Below are positions 37,201-48,999 of a stretch of 64,000 nt of DNA, piece after piece. The stretch's first letter is position 1, and every line of letters begins with the position of its first letter. Source of the stretch: Macrostomum hystrix (taxonomy: Eukaryota > Platyhelminthes > Macrostomidae). The position numbers and the translations under genes were made by a program. Under the pieces are notes generated by a model. It saw only the letters and a list, made by a program, of their open reading frames with translations. It made no database searches and was not told where the DNA came from. The stretch is from contig CATNEN010000038.1 of assembly GCA_950097015.1 (NCBI GenBank), forward strand, positions 1,736,001-1,800,000, in the 5' to 3' direction.

Positions 37201-37669
37201 TTTGAGCACAGACTCACGAGAATGAGCGCGACTCTACTCTTGAGCACTACGCCTGCGCAGGCGCAGAAGGCGGTGGCCACCATCAAGGAGCCAGAGATGA
37301 TCAGCGCCAACCGGAAGGCCTTGAACTCATTCGACAGAACCTGGTGTAATGGGAGCGAGCTGTCTGCATTAATTGCAATAGGCTTCATCTGTCTAACATG
37401 TTCCAGTTGTCTAACAGATTTGATCTGTCTAACAGGTTTCATCTGTCTAACAGGCTTTATCTGTCTAACAGGTTTTATCTGTCTAACAGGTTTCATCTGT
37501 CTAACATGTTCCAGCTTACCTGGTTCAGCTCCTGTATGAGCTTCTGGTTATCGAAGAGGAAGAAGTAGATTCCTGCTCCAATGAGCACGTCCCCGAGGAT
37601 CAGGAAGATCGAGTTGCTAACCAGCAGGCTAATGCTCAAGCATCTCAGGCAGCTCTTGCCATAGCTCAT
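34291..37669 (-). CDS. TSPAN: Tetraspanin, six exons, 260 residues
   Basis: Four-pass membrane scaffold protein of tetraspanin microdomains. Exons in transcript order: 37669-37520, 37340-37218, 36864-36694, 35161-34970, 34552-34478, 34362-34291, all joined in phase 0. TM1 is in exon 1 (FLILGDVLIGAGIYFFLF), TM2 in exon 2 and TM3 at the start of exon 3. The large extracellular loop opens with FECCGW and holds the CCG motif, PPSCCP and further cysteines (exon 4). TM4 is MILIPLAAVVAVLV (exon 5). The C-terminus is short (GNNPISAI). I chose MSYGKSCLRC as the start because tetraspanin N-tails are short; an in-frame ATG 66 nt upstream (37735) is possible. The exon 3 donor is the unusual GTTCAA. Four of five introns carry minisatellites. 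Confidence 0.9.
34600..34890. repeat. 40-bp minisatellite, ~7 copies (tetraspanin intron 4)
   Basis: The unit includes CACGTCTAACAGAATTTACC and TGTTTAGAACAGATAACA. It fills most of intron 34553-34969. Confidence 0.9.
35178..35840. repeat. 20-bp minisatellite, ~33 copies (tetraspanin intron 3)
   Basis: The unit is GTCGGTATGGGATTAGAAGT, with GATGTGTCT and TAGAGAGTC variants. It starts a few bases from the LEL exon acceptor. Confidence 0.95.
36300..36615. repeat. 27-bp minisatellite, ~12 copies (tetraspanin intron 3)
   Basis: The unit is CATCCCTCATTTCCTCAGTC plus TGAATCT. This is the second array in the same intron. In the minus-strand frame it reads as EEMRDEIQS repeats, but nothing supports translation. 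Confidence 0.9.
36890..37165. repeat. Degenerate GTGTACAGTGATTGTGTACA repeat (tetraspanin intron 2)
   Basis: An irregular ~20-23-bp repeat of TGTACAGTG/TGTACAA. It includes a palindromic patch of TGATCACGATCAC type near 36960. It fills most of intron 36865-37217. Confidence 0.75.
37375..37512. repeat. 18-bp minisatellite, ~8 copies (tetraspanin intron 1)
   Basis: The unit is TCTGTCTAACAGGTTTCA. It occupies most of the 179-bp intron 37341-37519. Confidence 0.9.
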
Positions 37670-37735
37670 CTCTGAGGTGCTTCCGTTAGAAAATTCTGAG
37701 CTGATAAACGAATATTTGCACATGCGATGGTGCAT

Positions 37736-38072
37736 TAGTTATTCATTTACAATTATAATTACCACTATCAAATTACAGTTCACCAAAATTGACTTACCAA
37801 ATTAGTTAGAAAAGCGAGTGAAGCCTCGACAGTCAAAGTTCGCTGACTTTCAGATTTTGGAATTCAGCAGTTTATGCTTAGTCACAGATTCCAATCTGGA
37901 GATGAACTGCGTGTAACGACTTTGCCAGTATTTCTTGGCAAAGCCGGAAAATTATATTGTGTTAAATATAATTGATAACTAGAACTAGAATTACAGAACC
38001 TGTACAGTTGTGTACAATGGTTACAATACCGGCAACTGTTCTGTAGACAAAAAAATTGTAGAATCGTTTTCC
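37736..38072. other. Tetraspanin upstream region
   Basis: AT-rich. Presumably holds the 5' UTR and promoter of the tetraspanin; no clear TATA element. Confidence 0.4.
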
Positions 38073-40432
38073 GAGATTACAAAACCTGTGTTCTATGATT
38101 ACAGAAAATGTAGCATTGTGCTGCATGATTACAGAACCTGTAGCATTGTGTTCCGTGATTACAGAACCTGTAGCATTGTGTTCCATGATTACAGAACCTG
38201 TAGCATTGTGCTGCTTGATTACAGAACCTGTAGCATTGTGTTCCGTGATTACAGAACCTGTAGCATTGTGTTCCATGATTACAGAACCTGTAGCATTGTG
38301 TTTCATGATTACAGAACCTGTAGCATTGTGCTGCATGATTACAGAACCTGTAGCATTGTGTTCCGTGATTACAGAACCTGTAGCATTGTGCTGCATGATT
38401 ACAGAACCTGTAGCATTGTGTTCCGTGATTACAGAACCTGTGTTCTATGATTACAGAACATGTAGCATTGTGCTGCATGATTACAGAACCTGTAGCATTG
38501 TGTTCCGTGATTACAGAACCTGTAGCATTGTGCTGCATGATTACAGAACCTGTAGCATTGTGTTCCATGATTACAGAACCTGTAGCATTGTGTTACGTGA
38601 TTACAGAACCTGTAGCATTGTGCTGCATGATTACAGAACCTGTAGCATTGTGTTCCGTGATTACAGAACCTGTAGCATTGTGTTCCATGATTACAGAACC
38701 TGTAGCATTGTGCTGCTTGATTACAGAACCTGTAGCATTGTGTTCCGTGATTACAGAACCTGTAGCATTGTGTTCCATGATTACAGAACCTGTAGCATTG
38801 TGTTTCATGATTACAGAACCTGTAGCATTGTGCTGCATGATTACAGAACCTGTAGCATTGTGTTCCGTGATTACAGAACCTGTAGCATTGTGCTGCATGA
38901 TTACAGAACCTGTAGCATTGTGTTCCGTGATTACAGAACCTGTGTTCTATGATTACAGAACATGTAGCATTGTGCTGCATGATTACAGAACCTGTAGCAT
39001 TGTGCTGCATGATTACAGAACCTGTAGCATTGTGTTCCATGATTACAGAACCTGTAGCATTGTGTTACGTGATTACAGAACCTGTAGCATTGTGCTGCAT
39101 GATTACAGAACCTGTAGCATTGTGTTCCGTGATTACAGAACCTGTAGCATTGTGTTCCATGATTACAGAACCTGTAGCATTGTGCTGCATGATTACAGAA
39201 CCTGTAGCATTGTGTTCCGTGATTACAGAACCTGTAGCATTGTGTTCCATGATTACAGAACCTGTAGCATTGTGCTGCTTGATTACAGAACCTGTAGCAT
39301 TGTGTTCCGTGATTACAGAACCTGTAGCATTGTGTTCCATGATTACAGAACCTGTAGCATTGTGTTTCATGATTACAGAACCTGTAGCATTGTGCTGCAT
39401 GATTACAGAACCTGTAGCATTGTGTTCCGTGATTACAGAACCTGTAGCATTGTGCTGCATGATTACAGAACCTGTAGCATTGTGTTCCGTGATTACAGAA
39501 CCTGTGTTCTATGATTACAGAACATGTAGCATTGTGCTGCATGATTACAGAACCTGTAGCATTGTGTTCCGTGATTACAGAACCTGTAGCATTGTGCTGC
39601 ATGATTACAGAACCTGTAGCATTGTGTTCCATGATTACAGAACCTGTAGCATTGTGTTACGTGATTACAGAACCTGTAGCATTGTGCTGCATGATTACAG
39701 AACCTGTAGCATTGTGTTCCGTGATTACAGAACCTGTAGCATTGTGCTGCATGATTACAGAACCTGTAGCATTGTGTTCCGTGATTACAGAACCTGTAGC
39801 ATTGTGTTCCATGATTACAGAACCTGTAGCATTGTGCTGCATGATTACAGAACCTGTAGCATTGTGTTCCGTGATTACAGAACCTGTAGCATTGTGTTCC
39901 ATGATTACAGAACCTGTAGCATTGTGTTTCATGATTACAGAACCTGTAGCATTGTGCTGCATGATTACAGAACCTGTAGCATTGTGTTCCGTGATTACAG
40001 AACCTGTAGCATTGTGCTGCATGATTACAGAACCTGTAGCATTGTGTTCCGTGATTACAGAACCTGTGTTCTATGATTACAGAACATGTAGCATTGTGCT
40101 GCATGATTACAGAACCTGTAGCATTGTGTTCCGTGATTACAGAACCTGTAGCATTGTGCTGCATGATTACAGAACCTGTAGCATTGTGTTCCATGATTAC
40201 AGAACCTGTAGCATTGTGTTACGTGATTACAGAACCTGTAGCATTGTGCTGCATGATTACAGAACCTGTAGCATTGTGTTCCATGATTACAGAACCTGTA
40301 GCATTGTGTTCCATGATTACAGAACCTGTAGCATTGTGTTCCATGATTACAGAACCTGTAGCATTGTGTTCCATGATTACAGAACCTGTAGCATTGTGCT
40401 GCATGATTACAGAACCTGTAGTATTGTGTAAA
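38073..40432. repeat. 30-bp minisatellite, ~79 units, with higher-order structure
   Basis: The unit is GATTACAGAACCTGTAGCAT plus TGTGCTGCAT, with variant ends TTCCGT, TTCCAT, CTGCTT, TTTCAT and TTACGT. A short variant carrying TGTTCTATGATTACAG marks block boundaries at 38089, 38441, 38943, 39505 and 40067. Both strands are open in several frames, giving spurious ORFs of up to 375 codons. Confidence 0.97.
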
Positions 40433-41242
40433 AAAATTATAGAACTGTGTAGAAGTTCAATGTAAAAAGATGTAAAAAGTGTAAAAAGAATGAATTGCAT
40501 CGGAAAATCGCATGTTTTAGTCAGATAAGTCAGTTAATAGGACACATTTAATTACACGTATATTTAGATTTAGCTTAAATCCAGTTCGCTAAAAAAACAT
40601 GGAAACAATCGCACTAGGTCATACAAATACATGTAATTTTTTGGAGAATGCAAGGCCGATCTATGTACAAACTGCTGCAACAGACATGCATATGATACAG
40701 GAGCTGCCCCAGAAATTTTGAACAGCAACGGCGAACCTAATAGCGGATTTTATTACCAGTAATAATGTTTTATGTTAATAGCGAATGTTCGTAATGCTAA
40801 TTTGAATGGTAATGAAAAAAAGATAAAAACAGATCACTACTCGTGCATACTACTACATACTACTGCACAATCTAAAGTAGCATACTCGTATAAAACAATT
40901 AGCTAGCATAAAAAGAATTTAGAATAAAAGCATGCATAAAATATCAGATTAGGCACAAGGCAGGGAATGAGTGAAAAGCGTACTTTTAGGTAAAGAAATG
41001 AAATTAACAAAATAATAATAAGAGAAGTTACTGCGGAATATTTTTATCAACTGTCTTTTTATAAGTTAAGCAGCACCGAGACATCGAAAGATTTCTCTGT
41101 TCTTACAATGCTCAATGCTAAACTATATGTTGTGAAAAATGTAAAATGTGAATGTAAATGGACGGGGGTTTAATTTAAAAGCCATGAGATCAGAGAGTTT
41201 GCTGAAAGCTTAAGAGTTGAATGCCTCAGCAGTACACATCAT
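40433..41242. other. Intergenic / NSD 3' UTR
   Basis: AT-rich. TTTATT near 40746 would be AATAAA for the minus-strand NSD transcript. Nothing else recognised. Confidence 0.45.
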
Positions 41243-44200
41243 CTAGTCGTCATCCTCAACTTCATCGGGATCATCAGCATCATCTGCATCATCTGCGGCA
41301 TCAGCATCAGCAGCTGAAGCTTCCCGACCAGCCTGGTCCATGGAATCGTCATCGACATCGTCCCGGCTGTGATCCAGGCAAAGCAGGCAGTCGCTGCCAC
41401 CGCCAGACTCGGCTTCCACCTTGACGAACTTGCCATCAGCGTGCTGATCGCAGTAGGAGGCGGTGCAGGCAGAGCACAGCCTGTTGGAGGCGCTGCCGCA
41501 TTCGTCGCAGTGATGCCAGGGACAGATCCAGCGACCGAAGGGCGCCTTGCTGAGGCCCAGGCAGTCCGCGTGGTAGGCCTTTGGGCAGGAGTCCTTGCTG
41601 CACAGGATCAGGTGCCCGCCATCGCCGCATCTGCAATTGTTGACGACAGATTAGTCTGAATAATTTGTGCAGAATTATGGGCAGAAATTGGCGGAAATAT
41701 GGGCAGAAAGTGGGCGGAAATATGGCCAGAAAGGGGGCGGAAATATGGGCAGAAAGGGGGCGGAGCTATGAAATATGGGCAGGAAGGGTGCGGAAATATG
41801 GGCAGAAAGGGGGCGGAAATATGGGCAGGAAGGGGGCGGAAATATGGGCAGGAAGGGGGCGGAAATATGGGCAGGAAGGGGGCGGAAATATGGGCAGAAA
41901 GTGGGCGGAAATATGAGCAGAAAGGGGGCGGAAATATGGGCAGAAAGGGGGCGGAGCTATGAAATATGGGCAGGAAGGGTGCGGAAATATGGGCAGGAAG
42001 GGGGCGGAAATATGGGCAGGAAGGGGGCGGAAATATGGGCAGGAAGGGGGCGGAAATATGGGCAGGAATGGGGCGGAAATATGGGCAGGAAGGGGGCGGA
42101 AGTATGGGCAGAAGGGGGCTGAACTATGGACCAAAAATGGGGGGCGGAAATATGGGCAGAAAATCAGAAGAGAAAATATAGGTGGAAATATGGGAGGAAA
42201 AGGGGCTGAAATGTAGGCAGAAAGTAAAAAAAGTGGGTGGAAATAAATTATGAGTATTATGATTAACAGCTGAGCGACTTCGCCAACCTGAAGCACTCAT
42301 TGTCGTGCGCCAATCGCCTAGTCATGCCGCTGCCGATCCAGCCGTTTCTAAGGACTCCGGCGGCGCCGCCACCCCGGCTGCGGCCTCGAGGACGGCCTCG
42401 ACCGCGACCGCGACCGCGCCAAACGCCGAGGCCGGGTGCGCCGCCACGTCGACGCCATCCGCCGCTGCCGATTCGAGCACCATTTTCAGTGGCATCGGGT
42501 GCATCAGCAGCAGCAGCACCAGGCGAGCCGGCAGTCTCCATGGCTTCCGTAGCCGCAGACGTTGACGTAGTTGAAGTGCTGGCCGTTGACAGAGCCCGAT
42601 GCGCCGGATAGAGCCTCGGCCGGCCGCGCGGTCGCTTGACGCCGGCGGCCGCGGGCGGCAGCTGAGAGTCGACTGCCAGCGGCTGAGTTGCAACCGCGCC
42701 GCCCAGAAAGCCGACGCAGTTGGCGGCGCCGCAGCGGCAGGCGATTTTTCTCTCGCCGTTGCCATCGTCGCCGAACCACTGGAAGCGGTAGTTGAATGTG
42801 AGCTCCTCGCCTGGCACGATGTTGCGCAGTGCGAATAGGCCGATACGCAGGTCGCCGGCCACCGACCACTTGCGGGCCTGGAGAGCAGCGCAAATACTTG
42901 GCTAAACTTTTATGTTCATGTCGCCCACTTTACACATAACATCAATGAATCAGCAGGATCGATTCCCAACTCCAATGGAACAGTTTGAGACATTAAGCCT
43001 GACACGTAACTCTGCATTGCATCAGTTCACCCAGCTGTGAAATGGGTACCAGCACTCGAAAACATGATTAAAAGAATCAATAATGGTATCTCTCAAGTTC
43101 TACTTTAAAGAGTTAAGAGACACCAGTCACTCCTCCACAAGCCAGAACTGCCAGTCACTCCTCTAAAAGCCAGAACTGCCAGTTACTCCTCCACAAGCCA
43201 GGACCGCAAGTCACTCTTGCACAAGCCAGGACCGCCAGTCACTCTTGCACAAGCCAGAACCGCCAGTCACTCTTGCACAAGCCAGAACCGCCAGTCACTC
43301 TTGCACAAGCCAGAACTGCCAGTCACTCCCCTAAAAGCCAGGACCGCCAGTCACTCTTGCACAAGCCAGGACCGTCAGTCACTCTTGCACAAGCCAGAAC
43401 CGCCAGTCACTCTTGCACAAGCCAGAACTGCCAGTCACTCCCCTAAAAGCCAGAACTGCCAGTCACTCCCTAAAAGCCAGGACCGCCAGTCACTCTTGCA
43501 CAAGCCAGGACCGCCAGTCACTCTTGCACAAGTCAGAACTGCCAGTCACTCTTGCACAAGCCAGGACCGCCAGTCACTCTTGCACAAGCCAGAACCGCCA
43601 GTCACTCTTGCACAAGCCAGAACCGCTAGTCACTCCTCCACAAGCCAGGACCGTCAGTCACTCTTGCACAAGCCAGAACCGCCAGTCACTCTTGCACAAG
43701 CCAGAACTGCCAGTCACTCCCTAAAAGCCAGGACCGCCAGTCACTCTTGCACAAGCCAGGACCGCCAGTCACTCTTGCACAAGCCAGGACCGCCAGTCAC
43801 TCTTGCACAAGCCAGGACCGCCAGTCACTCTTGCACAAGCCAGGACCGCCAGTCACTCCTCCACAAGTCAGAACTGCCAGTCACTCTCACCTGCAGATTA
43901 GGCGTACAACTGTGGTTGAGGAAGCGGCTAATATTGCCCCTGGGTCCAGCGTCTATAACCCTCTGCTTGTCCAGCGTCAGCATGTAGAACTCGCGAACAC
44001 CGGCCGCTGAAGCCGCTTCAAGCCGACGCTGCGCCTCGTCCGGATCGATGAGGTCGCCGATGTACTCGTTGACAAAGTCGCCCTTGGCGATGGAGGCGCA
44101 GGCCCGCAGGCCCCAGCCGCGGCCATCGGCGGTGCGGAAGACCTCCTGGGGCGGGTAGGCGCGGGTGGCGAACCGGCGATTCTGGCAGCGCTCGCCAGCC

Positions 44201-47200
44201 GGACAGACAGACGGGTGGCATTCGTAGCTGAGCGCCCTGTTCAGGCAGCTGGCGTCCGAGCCGCAGGGATCTGGCGCATCGGCTGGACAGTCGCAGCGGG
44301 GCAGATCTGACAGATCCGGCTTGATGAGGCGTGTCTGCGGAACACAGCAGATTGAGGACGGATAGAAAAATAAATCACATGGCAGCCAGTGGCACAGCTG
44401 CAGCAACTGCGTGGCGCCTCTAAACAGTAGAATGACCAAAATCGCTTTGAAAATCTAGATCCGCTCTATCCGATGAAACAACTTCCAGTGTCACAAAACA
44501 TCGGCAACGTCGAGATATTCAACGATACTCGTCGGGATGTCTGATATAAAGTGTGTTCCGTATGGTCTTTCTACTGTAAAGACTATGTACAGCTGTTCAG
44601 TCTAAGGACTGGCTCCCACATCATCCTAAGTTTCTACATCAGATGGAACAAACAAAAAGCTTTCCTTGGTCCAAAAGATGGCCCTGAAATGATTATTATT
44701 GCACATGTCACTGAGTTACTCAAGCTACTGCTCACAGAGCCGATCGGATAGTTCACTTTGATCAGTTTAAACGGCGGCGGACGCTTTGGCCAGGCGGGCC
44801 GCGCCGTGTCGTCCTCGTTGTCGACGTCATCATCGTCGCTTCCCGATGAAGACGAAGATTCGGAGCTGCCGCTGCCACCGTCGATTCCGTTGCCGTTGGC
44901 AATCAGGCCGTCCCGTCGCCTTCGCCGATAAATTCGCGGCTGCTGGGCATCAACGGCGGCGGCGGTCCTGGCGGCGCGAAGGCAGTCGCGGGCCGATTTG
45001 GCCAGCCGGATGGCAGCAAGGCGCGGATTCTCAGCTCCGCCATCCGTGCCATTTTCTACTGCTGCATCGGCGGTGGCGTCTTTGTCAACGCTGTCGCCGT
45101 CGCAGTCGCCGCCGGCAAGACACGCCTCGGCTAGGTCAAAGTCAAGCACGCGAGCTCGCGTCAGCCAGGCGATGCCATCGGCTGCTCCGACGCCGGCCGT
45201 TGTCAAGGACAGGGCTTCCGAAAATTCGCCAAAGAATCTGACTGGGAAGGCAAACGCTGCTGTCGTTGCTGACTTCGAGGTGACTCCGGGCTGCGGATGC
45301 AGCACCTCGGCCGGCCACCACGGCCGCTGCAGATGTGGCCGAGCCCAGACAATGTCTCCGTAGCGCGGCGCCGGATGGTTCAACGGCCGGCACTCGGAGC
45401 AGAGGAAATCAACGGCCGGGTCGGACAGGGCGGCGGAGGTCGGCAGGCAGGCTCGGTGATAGGCAGCTGGGCAGCGGCGGCAGCGAAGCAGCGGCCCGGC
45501 CGACATCCGGCTGCGTTTGGCCGAACTTGTGGACTCCTCGGTTACGCCGGAGCGACGGCAGCATGCCAGGCAACGGTCCATCGAGGCTGGAGCATCGGCG
45601 GCATCCGCGTGGGCCGGACAGACCAGGTAGCCCTTGCCGGAGCCGAGCAAGCGGCTGCCAGCTGGCAGACAGCGCTGGCCGGCGTGGTAGGCCGCAGGGC
45701 AGCGGACGCAGCGGAGCAGGCGCAGCCGCCGGGTGCTACTGCCTGGCGCCAGGGCCTACGGGCAGAGAGTGATGGGGAGATAGGGAAGAGCTAACTAGGA
45801 GGCTGATGATGCAGGGGGATATTTCGGATCTGAGGGACTTGAAAGGATGTAAGTGAGATGGGGGGATTTGACGGCAGAAAAGTGAGAGATAATAATAATA
45901 ATTATTATTATTATTATTATAATAATTGCAGGAGGGCCTCCGACAATGGCACATCAATTGGTGACTATGGACCTGCAGCCAGCGAGGAGACAATTCTACC
46001 CATTCCTGACTCCTGAGCACACACGCACACAGATACTGTACACAGGCATACGCTCATACAGGTGTAATCGTCAGGCAGTGTGACGATTACAATCGTCAGG
46101 CGCCGTCGAATCGAACTTAGGGACCGTGGTGCGAGAGGCAAATGCGTTAGACCGCTATGCCACCGATCCCCTAAGTGAGAGATGGGGATCTGAAGGGATG
46201 GAAGCGAGAGATTGGGGGATCATAGGAAAAAGCTGTGTATATATTAGGGATCTGAGATGGCTTCGCGGATAATAGGGATCTGAAGGATCTGAGAGGAAGG
46301 AAAAACCTGCCTCATGATGTGAGGAGAAACGCCAGTTCACCTGTTTAGGCGGTGCCAGCCGGCAGGTGAGGCACTCGTGCTGCGGACAGACCAATCCGCC
46401 GCCATCTCCGCCACCGTCGCCAGCCGCGCCGCGGCCAGTCCGACGAAAAGCGGCCCCGGGACCGACGCCGCCGCCGACGCCGGCCACACAGTTGGCGTGA
46501 TAGACCCGGCCGCAGCCGCGCACTCGACAGCGCAAAATTTCGCCATTTTCGAGCGGGGAAACAGAATCAGTGCCGTTGCCGATGCTGTTGCTTGTATCAG
46601 CAGTGGCGGAGTTGCAGAGAAAACACCTGGAGTGGTCAGAGATTAAATAGGGGTTAACGGCGAGCAAGAATTATTCACTAATTATACGAGCGTAATAATC
46701 ATTTATTAAACCTGCCCAGATGTGCAGCCGACAGCACAGTCGCAGCTATTGCGCGGCGCATCCTAAGACTGCATACGGCTGTTCAGTCCATGGACTGGGA
46801 GGGACGTCACACCCAACCCTCAATTGCACCAGCTGATGCTGGTTACCCATTTGACAGCTGGGCGAACTGAAGCAATGCACAGTAAAGTGTCTTGCTAAAG
46901 GGCTCAAATTGTTCTATTGGAGTCGGGAATTGAACCCCCGACCTACAAATCGTGAGTCCGACGCTCTAATCACAAAGCTGCAACCTCTTGTACACTACAC
47001 TATTATTCATTATACCAACAGTAGACCACAGCAGCAGGTGAGAATGCAATTCTGCCCGTTGTATGGCCCCGCCGTGGATTCGAGCTCGGGACCTCGAAGA
47101 TTCGGACAGTTCACACCTTGCTCACCTGACCGGCAGACCTTTGGTGCAGCAGCCACAGGGGCAGCCGTCGCTAGCGCTGCCCAGGCAGTGCGAGTGACCG

Positions 47201-48579
47201 ACGCGTCCGCAGCGATTCGGGCAGGCGGCCACCGCGTCATCTTCGCCACCGTCAACGCCGAGTTCGTTTTCGCAGAGATCGCAGACGCCCGGAGCCGGCC
47301 GGATGACGCCGCGGGGCGCGGGCTTGAGCCGGTGAAACTCCAGCGAGGCAGTCTCGGCTGCGGAGTCGCCGACCGCTGGCCTGGCTAGGACGGATTCCAG
47401 CAGGGAGTCGATCAGGGTGTCCGACTCGTCCGATTCTTCGCCGCCGGCTGCAGTTGAAGAGGCGGCGGCCGCTACGGCGGCGGAGGCGGAGGCGGCGGTG
47501 ACGGCTTGATCGCGCGCCGCCTCCCAGGCTGCTCGAAGCCGAGCCGGAATGTGAAACTGCCACCGCCGCTGGTGCTGGGGTGACATTTTGGCAATTCAAA
47601 TCTTTTGATTAACTGTGGTCTATAGACACCAGCAACCTAAATCTATAGACACCAGCCATCTAAATCTATTGACACCAGCCATCTAAATCTACAGACACAA
47701 TCAATCTAAATCTACAGATACAAGCAATCTAAATCTACAGACACAAGTAATCTAAATCTACAGATACAAGCAATCTAAATCTACAGACACAAGTAATCTA
47801 AATATATGGACACCAGCCATCTAAATCTATGGACACCAGCCATCTAAATCTATGGACACCAGCCATCTAAATCTATGGACACCAGCCATCTAAATCTACA
47901 GACACAAGCAATATAAATCTACAGACACAAGCAATCTAAATCTATAGACACCAGCAATCTAAAATCTGTAGATATCAGCAATCGAGATCTATTGAAAGCC
48001 ACAAGTCAGATCTATAGACATGATCAATCTAGATCCTTAATATTAACAATCGAGATCCGTAGACACCAACAATCAATCTAAAGATCTTATACCAGCAATC
48101 AAAATCAATAGATACTGGCAAATAAGATCAAATAGAGCAGATAAGATTAAATTCAAAAGACACCTAAGCAATCGCTAGCTGTAGACATAAAAATTAAAAA
48201 CCTATAGACACAAGCAACCAGTATTTAAAAAACCATATGAACATATAAACATATAATTAATATAATAAATACTTTCGTACCTTTAACTTGAAGGGCAGCA
48301 CATTCGCATCATCAGGTACCCAAGCAGTCTCTGGCACGTCGCCAAAGAATCTCACGTGGTAATATGATGGCAGATTTGAGCTGTCAGACCGGTAGGCTGA
48401 GCCACCACTATGCGGCTTCTGCACAATGCATGGCCAGTATGGACAGTCCACAGTTCGAACCCAGAGAAGATCTCCAACTCGATGAGTTCGTTGCTTACTG
48501 CCTCCATTGCTGCTGCATTTGTGGCTGCGCTTAAGATCCAGTTTTGAAGGATGACCAAATGCAGCTGGAGGCAGTCCAG
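41243..48579 (-). CDS. NSD: NSD-family histone H3K36 methyltransferase, 5' end unresolved
   Basis: Nuclear SET-domain methyltransferase, probably H3K36. Exons: 48579-48281, 47574-47126, 46626-46341, 45755-44736, 44334-43891, 42877-42288, 41630-41243; phases match throughout, 3,476 nt (~1,158 residues). Order: PWWP1 ([17 protein letters not shown], completed by [17 protein letters not shown]), PHDs ([33 protein letters not shown]), PWWP2 ([20 protein letters not shown]), the NSD linker [12 protein letters not shown] ([21 protein letters not shown]), SET ([49 protein letters not shown]) and post-SET ([13 protein letters not shown]). An AT-hook-rich insert ([20 protein letters not shown]) then leads to the C-terminal PHD pair ([30 protein letters not shown]) and an acidic end. 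The exon ending at 42288 uses a GTTGGC donor. The first exon(s) are not identified; 48579 begins mid-codon. Confidence 0.93.
41675..42240. repeat. 23-bp minisatellite, ~24 copies (NSD last intron)
   Basis: The unit is GGAAATATGGGCAGGAAGGG plus GGC. A longer variant with GAGCTATGAAATATGGGC occurs at ~41763 and ~41955, a higher-order period of ~190 bp. It fills most of intron 41631-42287. Confidence 0.9.
42958..43085 (+). mobile_element. SINE-B fragment
   Basis: GATCGATTCCCAACTCCAAT then CAGTTCACCCAGCTGTGAAA match the SINE-B body at 23610-23720. It lies in the NSD SET intron. Confidence 0.55.
43122..43887. repeat. 28-bp minisatellite, ~27 copies (NSD SET intron)
   Basis: The unit is CGCCAGTCACTCTTGCACAA plus GCCAGGAC, with CTCCACAAG and CCCTAAAAG variants. 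It abuts the SET exon donor (exon starts at 43891). Confidence 0.95.
45892..46172 (-). mobile_element. SINE-A copy in an NSD intron
   Basis: ATA/TTA tail at ~45890-45925. The reversed head ends in CTATGCCACCGATCCCC at ~46155-46171. It is internally shortened relative to the 7069 copy. Confidence 0.7.
46711..46987 (-). mobile_element. SINE-B copy in an NSD intron
   Basis: Reversed: AGATGTGCAGCCGACAGCAC to GGGAATTGAACCCCCGACC (box B complement) and GACGCTCTAATCAC (box A complement). It covers most of intron 46627-47125. Confidence 0.75.
47625..47985. repeat. 23-bp minisatellite, ~15 copies (NSD intron)
   Basis: The unit is ATCTAAATCTATGGACACCA plus GCC, with ACAGACACAAG variants, decaying to degenerate copies up to ~48200. 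It lies in intron 47575-48280. Confidence 0.85.
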
Positions 48580-48999
48580 CTGCAGATAATAAAGAGAAAA
48601 AATACTTTTTAAACCTAATAAAAATTACATAGTTTATAGTTTAGAAAAAGTGTTTGAAAAGCTTTAACTCGAAGCTAAAAAATGGATTGACATAAAAATA
48701 TATCAGAATAAAATCTTTATTATTTGTTTTCTTTTTACATTTTTACACATGGAGTCATGGCTTGATTACATTTGTGGCCTTTTTAATAAAATTGAAACTT
48801 CCATGAAGTAGTTTTTTAGGTCATGAGAAAAAGTCTGAAGAATAATTAACAGATTATAAGAAGAAATTTTTATGAAATCATAGAGCTGTGTTTATTTATT
48901 TATTTTATTTATTTATTTATTTATCATAGGGCCAATCCATAGACTGACTATAGTGTTACTTAACTCTGATGACAATATTATATTATCAATATCATCAAT

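Noticed and set aside
38010-40465. Long open frames (up to 375 codons) on both strands of the GATTACA array
   Set aside because: They arise because the unit is 30 bp and lacks stops in several frames. No start context, codon bias or domain supports translation.
43217-43987. 256-codon open frame of [11 protein letters not shown]-type repeats
   Set aside because: It is the 28-bp minisatellite antisense to an NSD intron; the frame is a by-product of the repeat.
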